From: Bolinopsis microptera
Taxonomy: Eukaryota > Ctenophora > Tentaculata > Lobata > Bolinopsidae
Length of the DNA: 64,000 nt
Assembly (NCBI RefSeq): GCF_026151205.1
Contig: NC_087082.1
Location: 10,486,901-10,550,900 of the forward strand
Direction: 5' to 3'
The translations under genes were made by a program, and so were the position numbers. Under the pieces are notes generated by a model. That model made no database searches. It was not told the origin of the DNA and was given only the letters and a program-made list of their open reading frames with translations. Below are positions 43,642 through 56,098 of the stretch, piece after piece (the stretch's first letter is position 1; each line of letters opens with the position of its first letter).

Positions 43642-45135
43642 CCTCCCCTGTTTGATAATTAAATCAGTATGACAAGAGTGATAGTATTAGTATACTCCAG
43701 CCTAAAAGTAAAGTCTAGGTCTAGGACTATCCTTTTTTCTGTGACCCATCCTTGACTCTTAGTCTGTAAAACTATTAGCATCAATTACATTATCAGATCA
43801 CTTACAATTCTCGCCGTCTGAGCAGAAAACGTTCAAATAATAAACAGCAGAATTGTGGCTACTTTTTGCTTACCACCAGACAATGACTTGCTGGTTCAAC
43901 AGCAACCCAGACGGCCATTTGATCAGCTTTTGAGCTATTAATTAAAATTAATCAATTCAGTAAATATGATGCATTGTTGAATATATGCAGCATCGTGTCA
44001 AAAATCCGCGCAATATTATAGTAAAATCTATATGATGCTACGTACAAAACATAAAAAACAAAAGCAAAAAAAGCGAGCAGATTAAAAATGATCCCCACCT
44101 GAAAATTCGAATTACCCGACACAGCAGTGGCATAACGTATTCTGAGCAGTGGCATAACGTATTCATTTGCCACCCAACACCCCAACCCGCCTCGCTTTAT
44201 TTTGCCCACCCCCCCCCCCCCCCCCCCCCCCCCATTTGTCTTATGGTGAAAAATAAGGTCAGGTCAAATAAACGTTCAATTGGTCTAGTCGGGAAACTGT
44301 TCAAATCGATCTTTTTTCTTTCATTAATGCCTTAAATAGGTCTTATTACGTCATTTATCCTTTAAAAACTTTCCAAATTTGATTTTAAATGATACTGAAA
44401 ATAGGTTAGAATAGTTCTTGGTATTCAAACACCGCCACAAATGTAGAAATTCTTGGAAATTAGTGTCATACAATTGATGCTTCCCGCTTACCGCAGGAGG
44501 CCAGAGTCCGTTTGACCGTAACCGAGAGAAAGAAAGACAATCACAGTTGATAGTTGACGGCATATAGGCGATTAATTGGTCCAATTGTTTCTCAATTAAG
44601 ATTTGAGATAGATCGTTTGCTTATGACCCACCCTATGGCTGAAATACTATTGTGGATACCCTTTGTCGCCCAAACATACAACTACATGATAATGTATATT
44701 CAACAGTTTAAGATCACACTTTCGATTGGACGATAGTACACCTCATGTTATGGCAACAATTGATTTGATACAGTTATTTTGGGATTTAGACATTTTACCG
44801 AGTTTGTAACTCAGATATAATTATCTATGTGATGACTTGCACACAGTGCTGCTAAGCTCAGTCCCTAACCAACCAGCCAAACAAGTTGCAAGGTGTGACC
44901 TATATAAATAAGAAGGGATACAAAGTGTCTTGATACGAAAACCACCCCCATTAGCAAGAGCTCCCTGGCTCCCGTCCCTTATAGTTATGTGATCTACGAG
45001 TCGAGCAGCAGACAAATATTAAAGGTCATGTTTACTTCTAATGTACAGCTATGATGTACAGAGTTGACATGTGGACTCAACCCTGTATCTAGCCCATTTC
45101 TAGGTCAATTAAATTCTACTGATGGATCACATCTA
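43642..45135. other. Intergenic region, no gene recognised
   Basis: Upstream of the second adhesion GPCR. Contains a poly-C run at about 44212-44233 and a short direct repeat (GCAGTGGCATAACGTATTC at about 44124 and 44146). No convincing exon. Confidence 0.5.
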
Positions 45136-45556
45136 TGGTGGCCGAGGTGGATCATTGTAAATTATTTCAAAAAGACTAAAGAAAAACAAAATAAATCAAG
45201 ATTGAATTAAAAATTAAATAAAAAATAAATTAAAACAAAATAAAACAAAATTAAAACAAAATTAAAACAAATTAAAACTAAACCAAATTAAAATAAAACT
45301 AAATTAAAAGTAAAATTTAAAAATTTTTTAAAAAAAAAACCAAAAAAAAACCAAAAACTAAAACCAAAACAAAACAAAATTTAAATTTTTAAAAAATTTA
45401 AAAAAACAAAAAAAAAAACCGATTCAAAACAAAAATGAAATCGCTCCATGGCCGAAACGTATCATCAGCAATCCTCACTGCGCGCCACAAAGAACGTACG
45501 TGCGCAAGAGCACGTTTCCTTGATTTTTGTAGGGGATTTGTAGGGGATTTGACCCC

Positions 45557-46280
45557 TGTAGGGGATTTATGTTCCGGGGTATTTGGAACAGGTTTAGGGG
45601 TTTAAATAGTTAGTACCTGTTCCAAACCATCAGAAAAATCAAGTTTCGATCTCCCAACCCACTCAGGCCACTCCCAGGGGCCACGCCCATCCCAAAATAG
45701 CTGAAATCCAGGTCAAATCAAGATTGAAAATCTTTACCCCTGTAGGGGATTTATGTTCCGGGGTATTTGGAACAGGTTTAGGGGTTTAAATAGTTAGTAC
45801 CTGTTCCAAACCATCAGAAAAATCAAGTTTCGACCACCCAACCCACTCAGGCCACTCTCAGGGGCCACGCCCATCCCAAAATAGCTGAAATCCAGGTCAA
45901 ATCAAGATTGAAAATCTTTACCCCTGTAGGGGATTTATGTTCCGGGGTATTTGGAACAAGTTTAGGGGTTTAAATAGTTAGTACCTGTTCCAAACCATCA
46001 GAAAAATCAAGTTTCGATCTCCCAACCCACTCAGGCCACTCCCAGGGGCCACGCCCATCCCAAAATAGCTGAAATCCAGGTCAAATCCCATACAAATCCA
46101 GACTGAGAATCTTCACCCCTCTATGAGATTTATGTTCTCGGGTAGGTGGCACAAGTTTTTGTTGGTTAATTAACTAGTAACTGTCGTAAACCATCATTAA
46201 AACCTAGTTTTGACATCTTGGCCCACTCAGGCCGCCCCTAAGGGCCACGGATAACCCAGAAAAGCTACAGGGGGTGGCCG
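45557..46280 (+). repeat. 184-bp tandem array, left arm
   Basis: The landmark GTTCCGGGGTATTTGG recurs at 45571, 45755 and 45939, a period of 184 bp. A fourth, diverged unit spans about 46080-46280. Each unit contains GGGGCCACGCCCATCCC. Confidence 0.9.
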
Positions 46281-46857
46281 GTGGGGTGGGGCAAAAGTAA
46301 TATTACATACGTTGGGTATTATACCACCACCGTGTTTCATATTATGGACCTGTAACTTTGCAGATGGCATGCTGTAATGCAGCTACTCATTCGAGGATTC
46401 CGTCGCCAATGTTCGAAAATTTGAATAATTTACGCCCAAATAATATTAAATCACCTATATTGTTCTTTCCGGACGCCCATCTATTTCAAATTACTGTAGA
46501 TAATTAATTGCTGCATCGGATCTAAAAAAATTGAGGCCAAACGGATTTGAAATGACGAAGTTATCAAGCATTTTATGTAACTCGTTAACAAAATTGATTG
46601 TGTGATTATGTGATAGGACACCTTAATTGGGTTCCCTTGCAATTTAACGGGGTCGCCTAATCACCTGAACAGGTAATCCAATCACCTGATCACACGTAAT
46701 TAATAAACTCGTTATGCCTCGTATCTCGGTCAAATGAGAAGCTACAACTCTCATTTTTTTCAGATCGAACGTAATTTGAATGACCAAATACAATTCTATA
46801 AGATTTGGCTCGACCTGATTATCAAACTATCAAATAAATGCGATAATACAAAATAAT

Positions 46858-47820
46858 ACCCCGGAACATAAATCCCCTACTATACAGGGGTAAAGATTTT
46901 CAATCTTGATTTTACCTAGATTTCAGCTATTTTGGGATGGGCGTGGCCCCTGGGAGTGGCTAGAGTGGGTTTAGCGGTCGAAACTTGATTTTTCTGATAG
47001 TTTGGGAGAGGTAATAACTATTTAAACCCCTAAACCTATTCCAAATACCCCGGAATATAAATCCCTTACAGGGGTAAAGATTTTCAATCTTGATTTGACC
47101 TGGATTTCAGCTATTTTGGGATGGGCGTGGCCTCTGGGAGTGGCCTGAGTGGGTTGGGAGGTCAAAACTTGATTTTTCTGATGGTTTGGAACAGGTACTA
47201 ACTATTTAAACCCCTAAACCTGTTCCAAATACCCCGGAACATAAATCCCCTACAGGGGTAAAGATTTTCAATCTTGATTTGACCTGGATTTCAGCTATTT
47301 TGGGATGGGCGTGGCCCCTGGGAGTGGCCTGAGTGGGTTTGGAGATCGAAAATTGATTTTTCTGATGGTTTGGAACAGGTACTAACTATTTAAACCCCTA
47401 AACTTGTTCCAAATATCCCGGAACATAAATCCCCTACAGGGGTAAAGATTTTCAATCTTGATTTGACCAGGATTTCAGCTATTTTGGGATGGGCGTGGCC
47501 CCTGGGAGTGGCCTGAGTGGGTTGGGAGATCGAAACTTGATTTTTCTGATGGTTTGGAACAGGTACTAACTATTTAAACCCCTAAACCTGTTCCAAATAC
47601 CCCGGAACATAAATCCCCTACAGGGGTAAAGATTTTCAATCTTGATTTGTCCTGGATTTCAGCTATTTTGGGATGGGCGTGGCCCCTGGGAGTGGCCTGA
47701 GTGGGTTGGGTGGTCGAAACTTGATTTTTCTGATGGTTTGGAACAGGTACTAACTATTTAAACCCCTAAACCTGTTCCAAATACCCCGGAACATAAATCC
47801 CCTACAGGGGTCAAATCCCC
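46858..47820 (-). repeat. 184-bp tandem array, right arm (inverted)
   Basis: The reverse complement of the left-arm unit recurs near 46859, 47048, 47232, 47417, 47601 and 47785. The arm has more units than the left one, so the two arrays have expanded independently. Confidence 0.9.
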
Positions 47821-48222
47821 TACAAAAATCAAGGGAACGTGCTCTTGCGCACGTACGTTCGCGCAGTGAGGATTGCTGATGATACGTTTCGGCCATGGAG
47901 CGAGTTCATTTTTGTTTTGAATCGGTTTTTTTTGGTTTTTTTTTATTTTTTAAAAATTTTTAAAAATTTTAATTTAAATTTTGTTTTGTTTTGGTTTTAG
48001 TTTTTTTTTTGTTTTTTTTTTGTTTTTTTTTAATTTTTTAAAATTTTACTTTTAATTTAGTTTTATTTTAATTTGGTTTAGTTTTAATTTGTTTTAATTT
48101 TGTTTTATTTTGTTTTATTTTGTTTTAATTTACTTTTTATTTAATTTTCAATTCAATCTTGATTTATTTTGTTTTTCTTTAGTCTTTTTGAAATAATTTA
48201 CAATGATCCACCTCGGCCACCA

Positions 48223-49884
48223 TACACATCACTAATTATACGTCACTAATTGATAATATGATATGATCACCGTGGGACCCCTAATAATAGGGGGGGGGGG
48301 GGGGGGGGGGGGGTCTGGAAGTCGGCCTCCCGAACTGGCTCACAAAGTCCTGTAAAACCAGCGCTGCAGATTACATGTTTCAGTCAATAGATCGTGCTAG
48401 TGAGCATTTCTTAAAACTGACAACGAATTAATTAAAATTCGAATCTCGTGCCGCGTTTTCAACTGAGTCTAGTCATGAGATAAAATAGTGACTTGGTGAC
48501 GCTGTCACATAGCCCGGCACTCACGTGTATATGTAAAGATATAACACTGTAAGTCTAACTCTTCAAAAACATCCCAAAATGTTTATCAGTTCTGCGTGAA
48601 TGACGAATAACTAATATTTATAGTATAAAAGATGTAACAAAATAAAGCTACCAGGATAAAACTTTATAGTAAAATCTGCATATATAGGCCTGAAACATTC
48701 TACACCATTCTGATTTGTTACATGTAATGTCGCTCACGTGTACTCACATAAAAACAACTAGCACCACAGTACGTTTCCCAGACGAACGCGTGCAACAAGT
48801 GGGCGCCATGGACTGGAGAGCTGGAGCATGGACGTGTTATCGACTTTCCAATGAGCTTGAGAACAATATCACAATATGCTTCTCTTATCATCCAACAACC
48901 TCTTTATTACTTTCTAATTATGTTTAATTGAACTGTTCATTGTACATTAGTCACATATAATATTCCAAGGCATATCCTAACCTCACAATGCAAGCTTAAG
49001 GGGTATGATTGGGCTATTCTGGGGTATTCTGGGGTATTCTGGGGTATTCTGGGGTATGATTGGTGATACGAAGGGGTGTCCTCGAGTGATCTGTTACTTA
49101 TAGACACATTATACTATACATATATATTATATACAAACCGGTTGGATGAGGATATGCTACTAATGGTCACTCAGTTGTAAGATTAGAGTCGCCTTAGATT
49201 GGGTACAAGTGGAGTGTTCGGATTACTTACCTTACCAGAAAGAATTGGTCGGCTGAAACTTAGTGCTCATAGATTAGCTGTTTGTTACAGAGAAAAATCT
49301 CATCGCCTAATTTTTAGTAGATTATGATTTTCACCACCAATATCGTAGCAATAGCCTTCTGAATACTGATATTACTTTTTGTAACATGCTCAATTGCAGC
49401 TATTAGCTGTAATACTGAATCAAAATAGAAAAACCTGACAACCAAAAATGTGTCAAGAATCTCAGAAAAAGATGATGGGTATGGCAGGTCGTTTGTACTC
49501 ATGCTTGATTCTAGGGCACGGTTAGAATTAACGTTGTGCAGAACTTCTACTAGCCATATAAATTATAAAATAAGTCTCGAGCAGGCTCCGTAGGGGTTAT
49601 ATATATTATTATACCAATATCATTATCTATTGTATCCATCGGATTCATGTTATTAATACACCACTATGATCTATACATTGGAAACAAACTGAAATTGTAC
49701 AAATGAAATATCGGACAAATTTCTTTCACAGATTTTTTTACTTTATGAGCAAAGTCGAACTAAATAAATCAAAATGCTTGTTCACTAAATCACGTACTGA
49801 GGATTGGATCAAGTGAATCCGTTGGAATAATTAATTCATCTTGAAAAGAATGCTTGATTTTTAATTAATTCAACTGTAAATGTG
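48223..49884. other. Intergenic region with short repeats
   Basis: Poly-G at about 48291-48313 and an 11-bp repeat (GGGGTATTCTG) about four times at 49009-49056. No gene recognised. Confidence 0.5.
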
Positions 49885-49976
49885 AATACTGATAGTTGGA
49901 TAATATCCGGTTGAAAGAGACAAGGGCAAATTTGTCTTTGTCTCTTCCAACCGGATATTATCCAACTATCAGTATT
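49885..49976. repeat. Long hairpin, 39-bp arms with one mismatch
   Basis: 49885-49923 pairs with 49938-49976; the only mismatch is near GTTGAAAGAG/CTCTTCCAAC. The loop is about 14 nt. It is almost perfectly paired over 39 bp, which suggests a palindromic transposon or a small-RNA precursor; no other evidence decides. Confidence 0.85.
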
Positions 49977-50224
49977 TAAATCATGAGACTAATAAACAGC
50001 GAACTACTCCATCATTTGGTAAATGTGAATATTATCAAATGTTATCAATGAATCTGAATTCGAACATTGTGACTATTGAGTACTGAATACTGCCTAATGG
50101 TGAGAACGTGGTTCTGTGGAACGTGGAGAAATACGGAATAAAATTAATACTGCTTTAGATTTGTGACACCTTCAAGACTGTTTCGCCATGACTAGACTGA
50201 GACAAGATAAAGACTAAAGATAAA

Positions 50225-51420
50225 AGCAAGATAAAGACAAAAAAGCTAGTATTTATGAATACAATGTATCAACAATGGCACAATAGAACAATCTATCAAA
50301 ATAAGAAAATATCTAATGAATAAAAAAGACAAACTTCTTTGGGTTTTCTTCACGATTTAATTTATTTAAGAAAACGGGAATTATTGAGGACGGTTGCACG
50401 TAGGATGAAAATTGATTGTTTGTGACAGTCTTCCGCCACACCAGGGACAGGAATGCGACCTGCAAAAAACCTGGCTTCATTAGTTACGTACCATAGAATG
50501 GAAATAATAGTTTCACGAAGTCAATCTCAGAGATAAAACGCGTAAATTCTAACTGGTGCATCGAAAGCTTCTGTACAGTGTACACTCTGTGATGTACATA
50601 GGCGGGATAAATTCGTTAGGTCGATCCCAAAAGATCACATTTACTTACCGGATACCACGTACCAAGCTATAATAGTCTATACCAAATAGACAAATACAAG
50701 TCGGAAAAAAATAACAAACATCAAATACATAATGAAATAGACATCATCAAATATAAGTGTCGATTGTGAGATGGCGGTATCCTTTCATTTCTTAAACACT
50801 GAAGCGCGTTCTCTGGACGGAGGGATTATTCAAACCATAACCTTATCCTTTACTGAAGCATATACTAAAACCTTAACCCTAACCAATTTCCTTATATGGT
50901 CAAAAATATCGTAGTTCGAGTGTAAAGTGATTTAGCACGCTCGTAGAACAATTGCGGATTTGGACATGTGCCTTTTTCCGTTTTCGCAGAAACCTCATTT
51001 TAAAAGCTGTTACCAAAACGATGATATTGTCTCACAACCACGTACAATATACCATCAAACCATAATGAACTACTCGACTGATCCTAAAAAATCATTTATT
51101 GGACCGTGACTGATAGGTGAGGGACGTTGTCATGGTGACCAGTACGACGTGGTACAACTTGTCTATCAGACTGTAGTTAATGCTTTAATGAGACAGGTTG
51201 ACCATTTCAATATCATATTTTCACTAGACAAAATAAAACGTTAGCACGTATAAATTGATGAATACAATGTATCAATAATAGCACAATAAAACAACTGTAT
51301 CTGTCTGAAACCTAAATAAGAAAATACCTAATGAATAAAAAAAAGCAAACTTTTTTTGGTTTTTCTAACAATTCAACTAAATTCTAATGGATACCACTAT
51401 AAAGGATTTTTGTTTTATGT
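50225..51420. repeat. Diverged direct duplication of about 130 bp
   Basis: ATGAATACAATGTATCAA, AATAAGAAAATA and TAATGAATAAAAAA stretches occur in the same order at 50253-50340 and 51251-51350. I recognise no gene between 49977 and 51700. Confidence 0.55.
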
Positions 51421-51764
51421 CTAAGCATAATTCTGCATGCTGATATAATGAAAGATAAAACTCATAAAATTAAAAAGTGTGCCCTACAAAATGCACGTCT
51501 GCATCGGACAATGGTACAATGTGTATTTTGTGAATGTCACAATGCCTCTTTGTAGTTTGTTAACAAAACACAGCTTATTATCAATAATAATATAAACGTC
51601 ACCATGGAAACACAACACGTCACAACATACATTGTATTTTATTACATCAAGCCTAGAAATTGCATCGGATGAATAAACGTTTTTCTCAGCTCTCAGCCCT
51701 CAGGTATCGTGTTTGATTTTGAAATCTGAGAGGGGACTATTCACACACTTTCTTTGTTCACCCT

Positions 51765-52300
51765 CTAGCTTTGGCTGTAAGAAATCTGTCTTCGGGATTC
51801 GGGAACCTTCCAAGTTTCAGAAGAAGCTGTTCAGTTTTGTAGATATTCCGAATCTTTACAATGTTTACCTCCACTTTAGAGTTGTCCCTTATCTCCTTCA
51901 CATCCTCTATAGCCAAACCAGTAGCAAGATTCATAAAGAGAATCTAAATCACAATTGCAAAGAATATCAAAGCCACCACATGTCCGTTTATGAGCTGCAT
52001 GGCAATGTCCTCCTCACCGGAATCATAGTCCTCATAAGCAACTCCACTCACACCCATAGACAAGGTCTTATAGTACGCGGACCATGTGGTAAACGAGGAG
52101 TACTGAGAGTTTATACCTCCCGCAGATAAGAGATGGAACACACAGACGAACCCTAGCACGAAGACCACCAACAGGGCTCCAATGCTCCGGATAAACGTTA
52201 TCACTATCTTGAAGAACATGATGATGTGTAGACCTATGTTGAGGAAGCTGATCGCCCGGAGAGTAAAGAGAATATTTACGAAGGAGCACACGACCGATTA
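51765..52300 (-). pseudogene. TRPA-like channel pore region, broken
   Basis: The frame 51944-52291 reads through a segment like TRPA S5, pore helix and S6: NILFTLRAISFLNIG, FFKIVITFIRSIGALL, SMGVSGVAYEDYD and VVALIFFAIVI. A TAG at 51944-51946 stops it inside S6. The same frame then continues with LFMNLATGLAIEDVKEI and a charged cytoplasmic stretch to about 51765, as in TRPA channels. No upstream exon is visible: a repeat element begins at about 52316, next to its 5' edge. Assignment to TRPA rather than another TRP is by pattern. Confidence 0.6.
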
Positions 52301-52315
52301 GCTGATTATGCAGAA

Positions 52316-53761
52316 GGACTTTCGACAAAACTGTACCATAAGGAATGGTCGAAAATCGAGTGTTTTAGTAAATAACTTAGAATATTTTTTCGATTTTCTC
52401 AAGATCTGATAGATAGATTTTCTTTAAACTTTCCAGATAGTTGTATGGCTATCAGACGGATAATCTGTGCGATTTTGGGCGTATTTCTATGGGGCAAACT
52501 TGAGATATGACTTCAAACACAAGAAAATATCTCCAAATTGGCGGGTTCTAGCGGAGCACAGGTATATATTTAGAGATCTGAATGATAGATTTTCTTTAAA
52601 CTTTCCAGATAGTTGTATGGCTATCAGACGGATAATCTGTGCGATTTTGGGCGAGTTTCTATGTGGCAAACTTGAGATATGACTTCAAACACAAGTAAAT
52701 ATTTCAAATTGGCGGTTTCTAGCGGAACGCAGGCATATATTTCGAGATCTGAATAATAGAATTTTTTTAAACTTTCCAGATAGTTACATGGCTATAAGAC
52801 AGATAATCTGAGCAACTTTGGGCGAATTTCTATGTGCCAAACTTGAGATATGACTTCAAACACAAGTAAATATTTCAAATTGGCGGTTTCTAGCGGAACG
52901 CAGGCATATATTTCGAGATCTGAATGATAGAATTTTTAAAACTTTCCAGATAGTTACATGGCTATCAGACAGATAATCTGAGCGATTTTGGGCGAGTTTC
53001 TATGTGCCAAACTTGAGATATGACTTCAAACACAAGAAAATATCTTCAAATTGGCGTTTTCTAGCGGAACACGGGTATATATATTTTGAGATCTGACTGA
53101 TACATTTTCTTTAAACTTTCCAGATAGTTACATGGCTTTATGACGAATAATGTGTACTAATTTGGGTGAATTTCTTTTAAGTGCCAAACTTGAGATATGA
53201 TTTCAAACAAAGAAAATATCTCAAATTGGTGGTTTCTGCAGGATGCAGGCATATTATATATTTCAACATCTGACCGATAGATTTTCTTACAACTTTCCAG
53301 ATAGTTACATGGCTATCATAGGAACAATCTGTGCGAGTTTGGGTGAATTCTTATGCCCCAAATATTAAAATCTACAAATCGGTGGTTTTGAGTGTTACCA
53401 AGGCTCAAAGGATGGCACATAACTTCTTATAGAGCTTAATATACCTTGAACAGTTATGCTCAAAGATCTTCTTTCTCCATGCCATGTAACTATCTGGAAA
53501 GTTTTAAAAAATTCTATCATTTAGATCTCGAAATATATGCCTGCGTTCCGCTAGAAACCGCCAAAAAATTTGAAATATTTACTTGTGTTTGAAGTCATAT
53601 CTAAAGTTTGGCACATAGAAATTCGCCCAAACTCGCTCAGATTATCCGTCTTATAGCCCTGTAACTATCTGGAAAGTTTAAAGAAATTCTATCATTCAGA
53701 TCTCGAGATAATCGACTTTCGTCAAATATTGTACCATGGTACAGTTTGGTACAGAAAGTCC
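52316..53761. mobile_element. Inverted-repeat element with about 172-bp satellite units
   Basis: The ends match in inverted orientation (GGACTTTC at 52316 and GAAAGTCC ending 53761, extending with small gaps to ACTGTACCAT). Inside, TTCCAGATAGTT recurs at 52431, 52603, 52774, 52944, 53118 and 53295 (spacing 170-177 bp), then two inverted units follow (about 53480-53710). No ORF of interest. The layout parallels the 45.1-48.2 kb fold-back element but the sequence differs. Confidence 0.7.
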
Positions 53762-54182
53762 AACTCTGATTTTGACCCCATAAAATCTATTTCGAAATAA
53801 CTGAAACTGTGGTAGTTACTTAGGCCAAAAACTAAAAATCTGCAAATTTTGCGCGAAAAAACGCCGTGAAGCTTTTTTAGCGAAAATTTCTGCACGGTGA
53901 ATTTGTATTGTTTACATTTTTGGTATCAAATTTATCAAAATCGGAGACAAAAATTCTGTGCCAACTCATAGCACTTATTGCTTAGACTACAGACGCAATA
54001 TCTACTTTTAATTATTGAGATGACAGAGAGCTTGAGAGAGCAGTCCCGACTTCAGGCCTTATTGTTACTGTCACGCAGATTGTGTTAACACAAACGTACA
54101 TGCACGAGTAGTGTAGTGAGAGTACACTACACATGCACACTCTAAGTTAGTAAGTTTACCAGACATATTAAGTTTGTTAAAG

Positions 54183-54720
54183 TTATGACATGGTTATGAC
54201 TTATGACATGGTTAGGACATGGCTATGAATTATGACATGGTTATGACTTGGACATGGTTATGACATGGTTATGACATGGTTATGACTTGTGACATGGTTA
54301 TGACATGGTTATGACGGGTCCGGGACTCTAGGGCGTAAGACTCTAGGGCGTGAGACTTTAGGGCGGCGCCCTAACCCTAACCATCACCCTAACCCTAACC
54401 CTAACCCTTATCCTAACCCTAACCCTAACCCAAACCCAAACCCTAACCCTAACCCTAACCCTAACCCTAAGACCTTAGAGTCTTACGCCCTAGAGTTTTA
54501 CGCCCTAGAGTCCGGACCCCGGTTATGACATGGTTATGACATGGTTATGACATGGTTATGACATGGTTATGACATGGTTATGACTTGTGACATGGTTATG
54601 ACATGGTTATGACTTATGACATAGTTATGACTTGTGACATGGTTATGACATGGTTATGACTTGTGACATGGTTATGACATGGTTATGACTTATGACATGG
54701 TTATGACATGGTTAGAACTT
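54183..54720. repeat. 11-bp minisatellite (ATGACATGGTT) on both sides of a telomere-like array
   Basis: The same unit in the same orientation lies at 54183-54315 and 54521-54720, interrupted by the telomere-like insert. This suggests the insert was placed into, or expanded with, an existing minisatellite. Confidence 0.9.
54316..54520. repeat. Interstitial CCCTAA array in an inverted repeat
   Basis: About 100 bp of mainly CCCTAA units (54367-54471) is flanked by inverted arms: GGGTCCGGGACTCTAGGGCG on the left and CGCCCTAGAGTCCGGACCC on the right, each with TCTAGGGCGTAAGA-like subrepeats. CCCTAA is the metazoan telomere repeat. Confidence 0.9.
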
Positions 54721-54871
54721 TTAAACATGCTAATTGATAGATGCTAAAATTAAACCACTATCGTCGAAAACGCCATTTTTTAATTTACCACTATCCTCAA
54801 ACTTCAATGAACGTGTCCACGAGATAAACCTTAATATTCCGTATAAATTACATACATGGTAAGGTCTCCTC

Positions 54872-55093
54872 CTAGTCGTTGGAGTGGCCTGCATCACACA
54901 CATCGCGTTGGCGGCGTAACATATGTCTCCACTGTACTCGGTTGGTAGCCAAAGCTTCTGTTGTGTTGTTGTCGATGTTTTCAACACCTGTAAACTTAGC
55001 AGCATCTTCGAGTACGCAGGACTTCCAGTTCTTACGGGGTCTGCCCCTTGACCTATTTCCATAATTTGGCTTCCAGTTCAACAGAAACCTCAA
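54872..55093 (-). mobile_element. LINE 3' end fragment
   Basis: 73 codons resembling the end of the 31.5-34.3 kb LINE (RSRGRPRKNW, EDAAKFTGVEN, AGHSND stop). Nothing upstream is recognisable, so it is a severely 5'-truncated copy. Confidence 0.75.
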
Positions 55094-55629
55094 GAATCAA
55101 TAGTTCCCACAGTCAGACAACGAATGAGTTAAAAAGTTCCAGCAAAATCTTTATAACATCATTGGCAAAACATTTTCGGACATCTTCAGTACATAATAAA
55201 GATAAGGGTTAATACTCTAATTAAATCAAAAAATTAAAATTAAAATTGAAGGATGTTAGGTAAAAAGAAGTCAAACTCTTAAAAAGGGAATGGGAAGTAC
55301 TCGGGTATGGGGGGTTGTGAGGCCCCAACCAGTAGAAAAAATACTAGTCCCTGCATTAAGGGTGAAATAATTCAAAGACCATTATCAAAAGTTTTATTTT
55401 CAAACAAAAGTGGCATACCAAAAGGATCACATGAATTAATACCATGGGGTTTCTGAGTTTTTGTATAAGTAGATGTTCGTTAACTTCTAAATTACTAGGA
55501 CTAGAATTCTTTAGGATAAAAACATTATTAAAAGCATCAAAATCAGGTCTATTAGAAAATAGAAAGGTTATGTGAGTCTATAAGGTGAGCTGCTAAACTA
55601 TAAGTGTCACTATCATCAGATAAAAAACC

Positions 55630-55940
55630 ATCACTAAGTTTTATCAGGAAGGGTCTTTCAATAATTTATAATAGTTAGCTCTATGTTTGGTTACTCTTTT
55701 ATGCAAAGTCCTAATGGTACGTCCAACATAGCAGAAAGGAGATGGACACAATTTACAAATGAATATATAGACTATGTTGTAAGGAACTGCTCCTAGTCCT
55801 AAGGTATTATTGACGTTTCCACTGTAGAGTGTAGTGATTAATTGATACACAGCACAATTGAACAATTCGGTGTTTTCACTTTTTATCAGCCACATCAGAT
55901 TTCAATAATGTTAGATCCTCGAATAGTTCTGTAGACAGTG
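55630..55940 (-). mobile_element. Penelope-like element GIY-YIG endonuclease fragment
   Basis: The frame 55644-55895 includes YNIVYIFICKLC, FCYVGRT and LHKRVTKHRANYY, the GIY-YIG pattern with the short Cys-containing linker typical of Penelope-like elements. The RT part is not seen here. The surrounding 55100-56098 holds no other gene. Confidence 0.7.
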
Positions 55941-56098
55941 GCTGGGCACTCATCATACGCTTTAAAGTCTAACTTCAATTTGGTTATCGATACGATGTTA
56001 ACAACGGTTGAATATTTGCTATGAGTTTTGAACTCAAATACGAATAAACTTAAAATCTAATACTGTCCACAATACAACAAAAGCCATTTTCAGTTCCT

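Larger units (their letters stand above)
45136..48222. mobile_element. 3.1-kb fold-back element with satellite arms
   Basis: The ends are inverted repeats (TGGTGGCCGAGGTGGATCAT at 45136 and its complement ending 48222), flanked by TA on both sides. The first about 300 bp of each arm is AT-rich, followed by a mirrored segment containing CGTACGTGCGCAAGAGCACG-like text. The arms then hold 184-bp tandem units (about three on the left plus a diverged fourth, five to six inverted on the right). The centre (about 46280-46850) is unique and has no ORF. No transposase is seen, so it must be mobilised in trans, if at all. Confidence 0.82.

Noticed and set aside
44821-45015. Short minus-strand ORF before the fold-back element
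   Set aside because: No motif, no splice structure, atypical composition for a coding region.
54367-54471. A true chromosome end
   Set aside because: Genes and repeats continue on both sides and the array is short and bracketed by inverted arms.
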